Positions 1 to 10,960 of a DNA stretch of 64,000 nucleotides are shown piece by piece (the first letter of the stretch is position 1; the number at the start of each line of letters is the position of its first letter). Source of the stretch: Amborella trichopoda (lineage: Eukaryota > Streptophyta > Magnoliopsida > Amborellales > Amborellaceae). Under the pieces are notes generated by a model. It was not told the DNA's origin. It did no database searches and saw only the letters and a program-made list of their open reading frames with translations. The DNA is taken from NCBI RefSeq assembly GCF_000471905.2, contig NW_006494789.1, forward strand, positions 10,135,388 through 10,199,387, given 5' to 3'. The translations under genes and the position numbers were made by a program.

Positions 1-744
1 ACAACCCTAGCACCAGTTGACTTTGTGCTGGGTGAATTCCAAAAGCGCCGATTGACTTGGTGCCGGGTGAATTTCAAACGACCCTAGTGCCGGTTTACTT
101 GACACCAGTTGTGCTCGAACAATGTCACGGCTCATTCACATCGCCAGTTGAGTTTTAACAACCCAGCGTTAGTTGTGTTTTGAGACCTCAGCGGCGGTTG
201 AACACTGGCAAGAAACAATTATTATTATACCTGGCACCGATTGTATTTCAAGCTGTCTATTGTCGCCCATTTCCAGCTGAAGCTGTGTATGTCCCACCAC
301 TATCCCTAGTGGAGTTTCACCCAGTGGAGTTTCACCCAGGCTGTAGCTTATCATCCCTAATGGACTCACGAGCAGGCCATTATTCCTCATCCCCATAGAA
401 GTCCTGCCCATACTGTAGCCCATTATCCCAAGTGAAGTTAGGGTTATTCTGACCCCTTCAATTCCCGGTGGGTCTGTTTCATACTAAGCTATCTTATCCC
501 CAGGTAGTCGGGTTACCTGTCATAAGCCAATTCTCCATAGAGTCTTATCTTTCATCCCAGGGAGCCACGCTTGCCCCCCTAAGCTTTAGTGAAGTCCGAC
601 CATCCTTCATCGGGTCACCATTTCCATCTAAGCCCCCAGTTTGTGAATGGTCCTAACCATTTTATCCCTAGGGAGTCGGATCGCCATCCCCAGAGCTATT
701 CCCCATGGATCTCCACCAACACGGTGACCCAACTTTGGTTCGTG

Positions 745-1300
745 CTGCACGATCCTAAACTGCACAGCCCAGGTCTAGCTGCATGATCCTATACTGCATA
801 ACCATGATCCAAACTATACGACCTTAAACTTTAGCGGTGGTTTATATGCACGACCCTAAATTGTATGGTCCAAACTATATGACCTTAAACCATATCGAAG
901 ATCTAGTTGCATGACCTTAAACTGCATAGTCATAGTTGCATGAATTTAAACTGCATAACCATGGTCCAAACTATATGACCTTAAACTATAGTAATTGTCT
1001 AGAGGCACGACCTTAAACTGCATAGTCCAAACTATATGACCTTAAACTATGGTGATCGTCTAGATGCACAACCCTAATTGCATGGTCCAAACTATATGAC
1101 CTTAAACTATAGTGGAGGTCTTGATACATGACCCTAAACTGCATGGTCCAAACTATGTGACCTTAAACTGCATGGTCCTAGCTGCATGACCCTAAACTGC
1201 ATAACCATGGTCCAAGCTATATGTTCCTAAACTATAGCACATGTCCTAGTGGAATGACATTAAACTACACAACATACGGTCTCGAAGGAAAGATTTTAAA
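745..1300 (+). repeat. degenerate tandem array 'tgcatgaccctaaactgcatggtccaaa'
   Basis: The phrases 'cgaccctaaactgca', 'ggtccaaactatatgacc' and 'ttaaactatagtgga' alternate repeatedly with a loose higher-order period of roughly 60-110 bp. The same array occurs at 41555-42390 and 52265-52600, always in the 3' region of a Tat/Ogre-like copy. It has no coding potential. Confidence 0.8.
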
Positions 1301-2519
1301 CATGCTTTCAGGTCTCGACGAATGACCATAAAACTCGCTCCCACATATGTGCACACACCTTTTACGTGCATCTTCGAGCACATTTTCCCTAACCGACCCG
1401 TTCATGTGAGCACACCACGTTCACTACCTCCCCAGTGAGTTCATTCCTTTCATCATCCTACATCATTCCCAAGTGAGTCTCACCCGTGCTCACAAAACGG
1501 CGAACCATTCTGCCACCTATACTCATCGTAAGCTAGTGGGTCACCACTTTCAACATTCCATCCATACATCATCCATTTTTCATAAGTAGCCTCGTGCCAT
1601 CTCCCCAAAAGTGAGTTAAGACCACTACCATGCGCACTCCATGTCCTCTATAACCTGCCAATTATCTCCATTATGGTCCAGTTATACGACCTTAAACCAT
1701 AGTGCACATCTTGGCCGCATGATGTTAAACTGTTTCGCACAGGTCTCGGAGGAATAATGTTAAACACGCCTTCACAAAAAAAAAAACAATGATGAAATAA
1801 CGAGCATGGTGTATACCTTAACAAGGGAATGCTATGAGTAAAAATGACGGACAAGCATGGTCATAAAACCATGAGTAAAAGAGTTCCGTGAATAAAAAAC
1901 TAGGCATGGTGAAAACCCGAAAGGGCACTGTGCGTAAAAATGGATGAAAAGGGTGGACATGGCTGAAAGGTCATGGGTAAAGAGCCCCAAAATAAAAAAA
2001 AAGTTGGTAAAAACCATCTCTACGATGTCGCTTCCCACGTGCAAGTGAAAATCCACAAAGGACGTTTGGATCAATAAATAGGTTGATGCAACACTTGTCT
2101 CAACAGGCGGCTTCAGCCTTCACTCAAAAAGAAGAAAATCCCTGGTGTCACAATGCTAGGAATCCAAAATTACAAGCTTAAAGGAAAATATTCGGACAGC
2201 TTGAGTCCAGTTGCAAAAGGACTCGAAAGATGGAAGACTTGCCAAAATGGTAAGACAAGTATCTTGAGAAAGAAATTTATTCCCACGAGGTCACAAACAC
2301 ACTCTAGAAACAAACACTATAAAGGCAAGAAACTGACAAACCAAGGGAAAAACTTACTAGAGACTTCAGCTCGTGTAGCCGGTAGGCCCAGACCTTCGGG
2401 ATAGGCTAATAAAACTGCCCCCGACTGGACTTGGTAGACGAGATCTACAATAATACTCTGATCATGAAAAGTAAACATGGCGTAGCAGCAAACAATTCTG
2501 ACCAAAAGCAAACAAATGA

Positions 2520-2765
2520 ACCTAGACTAAATGGGAACAATGCCCTTCAACATGGCACTCAATTACCAGACGGGCCTGATTCTGACTGACGAGGTCCGTA
2601 CAAAATCCTTAGCTTCAGAATCACAAATAGTCCACACGAGGGTGAGGACTTCGATAAGATCCCTCAAAAAATTCTCTTCTCCCCCTAAAGTCTCTACGGA
2701 CGGACCCGCAAACAATGCATCCCTACGTTTGAGCATCCTAGTTACACTGTTACGTGAATCTCCTC
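2520..2765 (-). pseudogene. disrupted copy of the candidate antisense ORF next to the 3' LTR
   Basis: Read on the minus strand, this region gives RRDALFAGPSVETL, then FLRDLIEVLTLVWTI and DFVRTSSV, followed by an in-frame stop where the copy at 43787-44173 reads GPVWQLSAM. The two share most residues. The plus strand is also open here (2531-2830), so the coding strand is not certain. See the antisense ORF finding. Confidence 0.45.
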
Positions 2766-4174
2766 AACATTCACGTGGTCCCGTGGCTAGGAAAAAAAAA
2801 AGCAAAAGCCGAAGGAAATTTTTCAAATGATTGTCCTTCTCGCTTCTCTTGAAGCACAACATTTGGCGGGGCAAGCCGTTTGAACGTATTTTTCAGCACC
2901 TTGGTCCCTGATAGGAAGCAGGTCAATAGAGCCTACAAAAAAAGTGAAAATTCTGGAAAGTCTCAAAATGGCCCCAGAATTGGTCAAGATTTTCATCAGC
3001 ACTTCAAAAGACCATCTTCCAAGTTTCATCTTGATCAGACATGTCTAAGGTAGTGAACATAAAGAAACAATTTCAGCGCAACCGGTCTCTAGCACCCTGA
3101 AATGGACCCTATAACTAGAGCCATACTTTTGGTGTGTCAAAAAGCTATAGGACTATTGCCATTGGATCTAGCATGGTCGAAAACCCCCTCGGGTCAAGTT
3201 TTGGTTTAATCGGGCACTCCAAGACAAAGTTATGAAAAATACAGAAAAGGGGTAGGCCGCACACTATACCAGTGTGGCCTCACTCCATCAAAACACCATT
3301 AAAGGTGGCTTTTTTTACAGCCACGGGTAATCACTTTTGGGGCATATAACTCACTTGTTTCAATTCGGATCGCTGTCAAATTTGGTGAGCATGTTCATCT
3401 CATCAAGATGAACAATTCGATATGTGCTACGTCCCATGACGACACCCGAGCAGAGAGAAAAAATAAATGGAAGTCGCTGATCTGTTAAAAAAGTTGTGGA
3501 AAATTCAGCAGCAGAACACCTCATTTGAGCAGCCATATCACGATGCTCACATACCCATTCAACACAAAACTAATTGCATTATGTGCGTGAGGTCCGAGGC
3601 TATCTATGGTCTGAACCTTGCGTACAATGAAAGGTTGGATTTCACACACGAAGGCATCAAAGCTGCTGTAAATTTCATCCGCCGGATTTTAAGATTCCGG
3701 TAAAAAACTCAAGGCGACAAAATCTTCATCCGGAGTCAAAATCAAGCTATGTTTGTTCCAACGTGATCGTGACGACATGCTCAGTGTGATTCAATGAGTA
3801 AGTCATGAAGAAACATCAAGGAATGAGCACACAATCGATTCGAAGTTTTCAAGATTCATCCAAAGTTCAAGTCTCATGATTATGATTCATGGCTCGAAGT
3901 TGAAGTTGGTATCTAAATGATCGCCATGCCGAGCCCTATAAGAAAACAATAATATTTTGATCAAACGGGCATCAGATTGACCCTGAATCTTCCACGGAAG
4001 ATCACACAAGTTCTTTGGCAGCAGCAAGGACTGTTCTAGAATTCCACACATTGTTAGGCAGGGGCTAAACAGTCCTTTTGTACCATTTTTGGAATTTCTT
4101 TAACTTTAATTAAATTGTAATTATCTTCAATTCTAGCTAATTTTTGGGCATACACCCACGTTTTAGCCGAACTC

Positions 4175-4181
4175 TATATAA
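4175..4181 (+). promoter_or_regulatory. TATA box of LTR A
   Basis: TATATAA in the context 'cacccacgttttagccgaactctatataaacatg'-like wording, which recurs at the matching place in LTRs C, E, F and (minus strand) J. That conservation across copies is what supports it as the LTR core promoter. Confidence 0.75.
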
Positions 4182-4454
4182 ACATGTAAAGCCAAATTGT
4201 AAACAACAACACACACCCCTTCGGTTCATTTATCATTGATTAAATAAAATTTCCATTCTTGTTAAAGTTCTTGGGTATGTCTTGGAGGGAGAAAGAGTGG
4301 AGAGAGAAGAAAAGGGTCGGTACCGTTTAGGTAGGTAACTTTCTCTCCTCCCCTCTTTCTCTCTACTCCCCCTCTGTCTCGTCTCTATCTCTTTCTCTCT
4401 CCTCCCCTATTTCTCATTTCTATCTCTATCTCTCTTCTTCTTGTCTCTCTCTCC

Positions 4455-5365
4455 TCTTCTGAAGCCAGTCAGTGAAGCTTAGCACCGACTAAATTTCTCT
4501 CTCTTCTCTTCTCCTGAAGCCAATCAGCGAAGCCTAGCACCGACTGGATTTCTCTCTCTTCTCGTCTCTTAAAGCCAGTAAGTGAAGCCTAGCACCTACT
4601 AGATTTCTCTCTCTTCTCTTCTCTTGAAGCCAGTCGGTGAAGCTTGACGTCGGCTGGATTTCTCTCTCTTTTCTTCTCTTCTGAAGCCTACTGCCGGTTG
4701 GATTTCTCTCTCTCTCCATTTTTGTTATAGTCGGTGAAGCTTAGCGTCGGCTCGATCTCTCTCTCTTGCCTCTCTTCCATCACAATCGGTGCAAGCCTAG
4801 CACCTGCTGGGTCTCTCCTTTTCTCTTCTTCTGACACAATCGACGAAGCCTAGCACTGACTGCATTTTCTCTCTTCTTCGGACATAGCCAGTGAATCCTA
4901 GCATCGACTGCATTCTCTCTCTCCTCTTTTGACACAGTCGGTGAAACTTAACGCCAACTACACTTTCTCTCTCTTCTTCTGACACAATCGACAAAGCCTA
5001 GTACTGACTGCATTTTCTCTCTTCTTCTGATATAGTCGGTGAAGCTTAGCACCAACTGCATTTTCTCTCTCTTCTTCTGATACAGTCGGTGAAGCCTAGT
5101 GCTGACTGTGTTTTCTCTCACTTCTTCAGCCATAGTCGTGAAGCTTAGCATCGACTGCATCTTCTCTCTCTTCTTCAGGAACAATCAGTAAAGTCTAGCG
5201 TCGACTGCATATTTTCTCTCTTCTTCAGGTACAGTCGGCGAAGCCTAGTGTCAATTGCATCTTTTCTCTCCTCTTCTTTGTATAACACAATCAGTGAAGC
5301 CTAACGTCGACTATATTTTCTCTCTCTTATGTCTAACACAGTTGGCAATGCCTAGCGTCGACTAC
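4455..5365 (+). repeat. LTR A minisatellite, about 62-bp unit
   Basis: About 14 degenerate copies of 'agtcggtgaagcctagcgcc' + 'gactgca' followed by 'tctctctcttcttctg'. Each unit contains the short inverted pair AGTCGG...CCGACT. The same unit type occupies the same place in LTRs E (29585-30300) and F (45960-46515). Confidence 0.85.
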
Positions 5366-5699
5366 ATCTTCCTTCTCTCTCTCTCTTTATTCTCCCGCCT
5401 TTCATACTCTTATCTACCTTTCTTCTCCCTCCCCCTTCTATTCCCTTCTTCTCTTACTTCATTTCTTATTCTTTCCTCATAACCATCATCCTGTTACTCT
5501 TTCATTCAACTAAGAGGAATTGAGGTTACTCTTTCACATCCTAACTCCCATCCTATCATGGGGATCAGGGAAAGATCTCAACTATCGACACAACTTTCTT
5601 ATCATATCACATCACATTACACTACCAATGAATGACCCGTTGCGTAGTGCCTACCATATCGTACTATTAGTGGATGACCAATTGCATAGTGCTTCGTAT

Positions 5700-6165
5700 C
5701 ACATCTGTGGCATATCTGATTACAACCATGCACATTCACTATCACACATGCATGTCTTATTACAACCACGCACATTAATCATCTCATAGGCATGTCAGAT
5801 CATAACCATGCACATTCATTATCTCATAAGATTTCACTATTTCATAAACATTCCCCATTTCATAAGCATGTAATATTACAACCATGCATGTTCAACATTT
5901 CATTCACTATTTCATAAACATTCACCCTTTCATAAGCATGTCTTATTACAACCATACATGTTCAATATTTCATAAGCATTTACTATTTCATAAATATTCA
6001 CCCTTTCATAAGCATGTCTTATTACAACCATGCATGTTCAACATTTCATAAGCATTTACTATTTCATGGGCATGTCTTATTTCAACCATGCTTAGTCAAT
6101 AATTCATAAACATTCACTATTTCATAAACATTGACCATTTCATAAGCATGTATTATTACAAGAGA
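5700..6165 (-). repeat. tandem repeat 'catttcataagcatgtcttattacaaccatg'
   Basis: AT-rich repeat of roughly 60 bp, combining 'tttcataagcatgtcttatta', 'caaccatgcatgttcaa' and 'ctatttcataaacattcac'. About seven units are visible. In the minus-strand LTR it lies in the downstream (U5) part. Confidence 0.75.
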
Positions 6166-6960
6166 GCAGAAACTTCAGTATGATAGCCCCTTTTAAAAAA
6201 TGGGCATAACTTCCAATCCATAGGGAATTTCAGGAATTTTGTCCTAACCATTTTGAAAGTAGACTAGCTCATCTTTCATTTAAACCTAGTTTGGCCTTAA
6301 TTGGCCTTAATCAAATACATATTGGTTAGTGAACAGTTCCAATTAAAAACATATAACAGTCCTAGAAAATACCAGGAATTTCAGTGTGATAATCTCTTAG
6401 AAAATTGGGCATAACTTCTAATCCATGGATAATTTTTTCATGGTTTCCTAACCATATTTCAAAGATATTTAATCATATTTCATTTAAAAGTGGTTTGGCC
6501 TCAATCAGAGGCATATTGGTCTGCGAACAGTTCCAATTAAAAATATATAACAGCCCTAAAAAATAGCAGGAATTTCAGTGTGATAGTCTCTTAGAAAATT
6601 TGGCATAACTTCCAATCCACACTGAATTTTGTCGTGGTTCTAGAAGCATTTTGCAAATATACTCACTCAACTTTTATTTAAAAGTATTTGGCCTCATCCA
6701 GAGACATATTGGTTAGTGAACAGTTCTAATTAAAAACATATAGCAGTCTTGGAAACGAGCAGGAATTTCAGTGTGATAGTCTTTTAGAAAATTAGGCATA
6801 ACTTCCAATCCACAGAGAATTTTGTAATGGTTTTTAAAACCATTTTAAAAATAGACTCACTAATATTTTATTTAAAAGTAGTTTGGCCTCATTCAGATAC
6901 ATATTGATTAGTGAACAGTTCTAATTAATAGCATATAAGGTTCTTGGAAATTCATTTCAA
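6165..6960 (-). repeat. four tandem copies of a ~195-bp repeat
   Basis: Copies begin near 6165, 6371, 6567 and 6758 with 'caggaatttcagtgtgatag', followed by 'ggcataacttccaatcca' and ending with 'gaacagttctaattaaaaac'. The spacing is 190-206 bp. They lie within the minus-strand LTR, downstream of its TATA box. Confidence 0.85.
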
Positions 6961-7408
6961 AGTTTTGGTTAACTTCAAAGAATGACATATAACTTCCCAA
7001 CCAAAATAGTCATTAACATAAGGTCTTTTCCATCTTAAAATAGATTCATAGGGGTGCTTTCCCACCAAATTTTATAACCAACATAGATGTCTCTAAGACT
7101 CAAACTATCTCACAAATAAGAGTCACAGTTCTTGAAAAACAGGGCACAATCTAGCATAATTTCATTAACATACATCACCCCATATTTAAAATTACATTCA
7201 CATGCATACTTAGATTTCATACTAAGAAATCAAACAAAATCATGGATGCTAGATGTACTTACTTATACCCAAAAGAACTCGAAGTTCCCCACACAGGTTC
7301 CCCTCAAATGCCAAGCTTCCAAGGATGGCCAAGCCTAAGGTTCGAAGTGGAGAGAGAAAGGATGTGAGTAAGAGAGAGTAAAACTCTTGAGAGGGGTATG
7401 AAGGAGGC

Positions 7409-7416
7409 TTATATAA
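7409..7416 (-). promoter_or_regulatory. TATA box of the minus-strand gypsy LTR
   Basis: TTATATAA on the minus strand (plus 'gcttatataatc'), followed downstream on that strand by a pyrimidine-rich start region ('CCTCTCAAGAGTTTTACTC'). Its place, between the repeat-bearing U3 and the rest of the LTR, fits an LTR core promoter. Confidence 0.65.
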
Positions 7417-7549
7417 TCAAAGAGGGGGAGGCAGCAGGCAGGTGGCATGCAAGGGGCTACAAGTGGCATCCAGGTGGCTTACAGTGGTATTCAAGTGCTA
7501 CACATGTGCCACATGGCACTCATACAAGTTCCCTTGACGACCCTATTCA

Positions 7550-8041
7550 CTCTTGGCAGAGTCGCGCATGGTGGTGAAGCGCATGACAGCAACACACACG
7601 ACGGCTTCCTCCTTGGCAGCAACGCTTATGGCAATAATGCACACGACGGCTTCCTACTCGACAGCAATGCTCACGGCAGTAACGCGCACAATGGTGTCGC
7701 GCATAGTGGTCTCACGCACGGTGGCTTCCTCCTCGACAGTAACACTCACGGTAGTAACGCGCATGACAGTGTCGTGCACGGCGACATCCTTTGCACACAC
7801 GACGGTATGATTTACAAGACGGCGGCTTATACGCATGGCGGCATCCCTTGCACACGGCGGTATCACTTGCACGCCCGTCGGCTTACACACACAGCAGCAT
7901 CCTTTGCACACACGGCAATGTCACTTGCAGGCACAACGGCTTACAAGCACGGCGGCATCCCTTGCACATACGGCGATATCACTTGTATGCATGGTGGCTT
8001 ACACGCACGGCGATATCCCTTGCGCACATGGTGGTATCCCA
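7550..8041 (-). repeat. GC-richer minisatellite in the U3 of the minus-strand LTR
   Basis: The right part holds four units of 56-58 bp starting 'ggctta' at 7824, 7880, 7938 and 7996, with shared 'catcccttgcacac' and 'atcacttg'. The left part (about 7550-7800) is a shorter, more degenerate repeat around 'gcgcacgacggcttcctcct' and 'gacagtaac'. It is much richer in G+C and CpG than its AT-rich surroundings. The 203-aa ORF 7447-8058 is a by-product of this array. Confidence 0.85.
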
Positions 8042-8073
8042 AGTTTAATGCTGAATAAGTCTGGGTCCTTACA

Positions 8074-9732
8074 ACACTGACCTCGACCAATGGATTACCT
8101 AAAATCCTCTATATGCAACACAAGATGAAGGCCCCAATGCCCATTTGTAGGGGTTTAGTGACTCTAAGGCACCTCTTCCAGGCCCAGACCTCCTAGACTA
8201 GTTAGTCTCTATAGGTATGTAAGCCACCTATGTTAGATGAGCCGAAGCTTTAACTCGTCTAGTCCCTTTTTGGATTCCACACTCCCACTAGAGACAAGAA
8301 ACTGCTATTGGGTACAAGTACTTGGGTGTCAATACCTTGAAAGGTTAATTAAATCCAACAATATGACTTTTCTAGTGTATTAGAAATGTTTTTATGCATT
8401 CAAAGAATACATTTTCCCACTCTAATGTTATGCAAACTGATCTCAATTTTTAAGGGGGAAAATATTTGTCTAGAGGCAGTGCTCCTAGCGTATTTGGAAA
8501 ACAAGAAGGTCATTCTTCAATTGTTTGAATAAGCCTCTATAACTTGATTTTACAGCCCCATTTCAATGACCACCCTTATTTTCTTACATTTATAGCTATA
8601 TGATACTTGGGGAAGAGTGACCCTTTCTTAGGTTTTTCATGTTATATCTCGTATAACTCATATCTAAAGTTCTCATTGATTGATAAGGACTTGCATACTA
8701 CAAATCTTCTTTTGTGAAGAAAAGTGAAAAATCCGTAACGATTTTGCAGAATATAGACTTTGGATTAATCTATTTATGGGAGTGACATTTCTATTTTCCC
8801 AATAAAAACACATACAAGGATATTGTCTTGGAAGAGAAATGTAAAGTTGTTGGGATATGGGAGGAGAAAAAGGTAGAAACTTTAGAAGGTTTTAAATTAG
8901 TAAGAAAGGAAATAAGGATGGAAGGCATAAAACTTCATGAGGGAGAACTTTATTCAATACAACACCTCACAATTAACAAGGAAAATACTAAAGAATTATA
9001 TAGACTCATTAAATAAATCTATATTGATAAACTCAATGGAGTAGATAAACATCAAGAGAAAGATATGTGATTGCTAAAAGCCACAATAGGGCTCCTAGAC
9101 TACTTTCAAGCTCCACCAAATCTCTTTTTTTTCCATCTGTGCAATTTTTACACTATATTTTTTGTACTCATTCAACTATAAAACACGTCTATTTGTGGAG
9201 GATTTCCCACAATTTCCCATATGTGAATTAATTGAAAATTTTCTATTTCCAAGATGACACTTTAATTCTCACCAAATCCTATAAGATTTTTTAAGTCTCT
9301 ACAATACCCTAGATAAGACTAAAATGCCCTTAAACATTTTTTGAATTACATTTCTATCATCCCCCCTTAATTCAAAAATTCCATATAGTTTATTTCAATT
9401 TTGGCACATAACTCTTCAACATCCTTTTATGACTTTCACATCCTTCACGAGCTCCTCTATTGTCTTTTATGACTTTCACCTCCTTCACGAGCTCCTCTAT
9501 TGTCTTCTCTACCTCATCACCTCATCAAGTTGCTTTTCAATTATCAGTCGCCACGCTTGTAGTTCACATTCCTTATCTCTGATCTCATCTTCAAAATGAA
9601 ATACTATCATATAGGTTGCACTTTGTTCTACCAATCTTGTTATTCGACTTGGGAGTTTGGTGAAATTCAATCCTCTTACAATGACTTTACTTGTGAAGTT
9701 GGGTCTTGTTCGGGTCCTTCCTTGATAGTATC
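8074..9732. other. unassigned AT-rich stretch
   Basis: No domain-bearing ORF is seen. A 62-codon ORF at 8828-9016 (MEEKCKVVGIWEEKK...) is lysine/glutamate-rich and unrecognised. At 9366-9374 the minus strand reads AAGGGGGGATGATAG, a polypurine-tract-like run. Upstream of it on that strand (9720-9400) is a broken reading containing KECELQAWRLIIEKQL and EELVKDVKVIK, so an unidentified retroelement end is possible but unproven. A 40-bp tandem duplication lies at 9424-9503. Confidence 0.5.
9424..9503. repeat. 40-bp perfect-phase tandem duplication
   Basis: Two adjacent 40-bp copies (9424-9463 and 9464-9503) beginning 'cttttatgactttcac' and ending 'gctcctctattgt' differ at one base. This is a recent local slippage or duplication in an otherwise non-repetitive stretch. 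Confidence 0.9.
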
Positions 9733-9938
9733 TGTTGAGAGAAATAACATTTAAATGTGAAAGAGATTCTTAAGTAGTTAACATATCTTTCACTTATCTT
9801 GATTTATTGTAATATTGGCTGTAATTATATCCTTGATTTAATGAGTCAAGGATCCTTATCCAGTTGTTCTTGTATATTGTTATATATACCCTTGCTGTAC
9901 CACTCAATTAATTAGAGATAATTACATGGTTTTCTTTA
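9733..9938 (+). mobile_element. 5' LTR of a Ty1/copia element
   Basis: Starts TGTTGAGAGAAATAAC, contains a TATA-like 'gttatatataccc' (about 9882) and is followed at once by a copia primer-binding site. The end is either 'attaca' at 9926 or the base before the PBS (9938). At about 200 bp it has the usual size for small copia (Ale/Retrofit-type) LTRs. Confidence 0.75.
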
Positions 9939-9950
9939 TGGTATCAGAGC
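9939..9950 (+). other. copia primer-binding site (initiator tRNA-Met)
   Basis: TGGTATCAGAGC is the standard plant copia PBS, complementary to the 3' end of initiator tRNA-Met. It fixes the orientation of this element as plus strand. Confidence 0.93.
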
Positions 9951-10960
9951 ATTGGTTTGAGAAGTAAAACGCTCTTTCAAAGGTCTGTCATGTATCTCAA
10001 GCAGTAGTGTACCCAACCACTTGAGCGAAGATAGGTAGAGTAAGAATCGCATGAAACCAACTGAGGAGCAGTTGATTTCTTTTCTTCCTAGCAATAAAAT
10101 CAGTATTTAGAACGAGTGTCTTTTCACCCTATTCATTGACGCTCTCAATATACTCCTTTGGAGGGATATAAGTCCCATCTACAAGTATATCAATGTTGTA
10201 AAGTAATTGTAAAGTAATGGTAGCAACTAACTTTTCCACATCAGATAATTGGTATGATCTAATTTGATCATGATGTGAGAGAAATTAGGCAGTCAGGGCA
10301 TCTATGGTGCAAGTTTCAGCCTTAGTACTCCATGAGAATGTGTTTGATGACATTCTACATAGAAAGGATGGGGCTTGGTCCAGTTTATGAGGGGTAAATA
10401 AAGGGTATTATTTTGCTAGTTTATGAGGGTGTGTTTGATGCCGTTAGATGGGACATTTGCTACCAATACTCGTGCACATGCCCCTTTAGTACGCTCGTCT
10501 ATAACTTGTCAAATCTGTAACAAGGACGGGCATAATACCTTGCATTGCTAGCAGTGACACAATTACACATATCGACTTGATGATTTGCCAATAGCTTTTT
10601 TTGCATATCCTAATGATTCCACTTGGTACTCTGTCACAAGAGCAACCAACCGCATGACAACAGATGCTAGTAGTATCACGCATCCATCTCCTTATAATGG
10701 TCAAGAAGATATTGTGGTGGAAATGGTAACACTCTTTCTATTAATAGCAGTGGTACTACATACTTTCATACTCCTCCGGCTAGTTTTCTTTTAAAAGATA
10801 CTTTACATGTACCACATCTTCAAGCAAAGCTTATCTCTGTATCATGGTTTACTAAAGACAATGACTGCATATTTATTTTTCATCTTTTTGGATTTTGTAT
10901 TTAGGATCGACGCACGGGGAAGATTTTGCACAAAGGACCAATGCAAAATAAGCAGATCCC
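9951..10960 (+). pseudogene. copia gag and protease, 5' half of a broken element
   Basis: The gag part is badly degraded. A CCHC zinc knuckle is readable near 10500 (CQICNKDGHNTLHC), followed by protease-region text with WYSVTRATNRMTTDAS, where intact copia has a D-T-G-A active site; here the Asp and Gly are replaced (V-T-R-A). After a frameshift near 10720 the frame continues through LHVPHLQAKLISVS and the pre-integrase segment TGKILHKGP. Homology ends near 10960, where an inverted Tat/Ogre LTR fragment begins. The integrase expected next is found on the opposite strand at 18497-19002 and 11740-12393. Confidence 0.85.

Larger units (their letters stand above)
1..2877 (+). mobile_element. 3' non-coding region of a Tat/Ogre-like retrotransposon (element A, partial)
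   Basis: This stretch matches 41.0-44.16 kb block for block: degenerate 'gccggttgtg/caccagttga' motifs (1-180), a 'gaccctaaactgcatggtcc' array (about 745-1300), a conserved block with 'catggtgaaaacc...gagtaaaaatgg' (about 1360-2130), and a block starting 'atgggaacaatgccc' (2531) just before an LTR. In element E-F the same blocks lie between integrase and the 3' LTR, so this is the tail of a second copy whose gag-pol lies left of the window. Short ORFs here (for example 180-398 or 2153-2404) have no recognisable domain and are probably chance. Confidence 0.8.
2878..5524 (+). mobile_element. LTR A, 3' LTR of element A, truncated at its 3' end
   Basis: The start (cgtttgaacgtatttttcag) aligns with the LTR F start at 44161 (tgtttgaatacatttttcag); the first T of the TG end has become C. 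U3 spans about 2878-4170, then a TATA box at 4175. A splice-donor-like 'ttaggtaggtaact' follows at about 4329, then CT-rich DNA and a minisatellite. Homology to LTRs E and F stops near 'aggaattgag' (about 5524), so the final ~600 bp, including the U5 end, are missing. The adjacent sequence is a minus-strand gypsy LTR. Confidence 0.8.
5525..8073 (-). mobile_element. minus-strand LTR of a different Ty3/gypsy family, probably solo or truncated
   Basis: On the minus strand it starts TGTAAGGACCC at 8073, a start I associate with long chromovirus (Tekay/Del-type) LTRs. A minisatellite follows in the U3 position, then a TATA box at 7409-7416, a 'gagagagaaaggatgtgag' leader-like stretch, and tandem repeats (5700-6960). 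The other end is put near 5525 because LTR A homology stops there. No matching target duplication is visible and no primer site or polypurine tract adjoins it, so solo versus truncated cannot be decided. The family name rests on style, not on coding sequence. Confidence 0.6.

Noticed and set aside
2531..2830. 99-codon plus-strand ORF before LTR A as a sense gene
   Set aside because: The copy in E-F is stopped early (44051), and substitutions fall at second codon positions as often as third ones in this frame; the antisense frame fits better.
7447..8058. 203-codon ORF with repeated HGS/AHD words
   Set aside because: It is translated minisatellite inside an LTR. The opposite strand and other frames are equally open.
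8828..9016. 62-codon Lys/Glu-rich ORF as a small host gene
   Set aside because: No recognisable motif, no promoter or splice context, AT-rich background; length compatible with chance.
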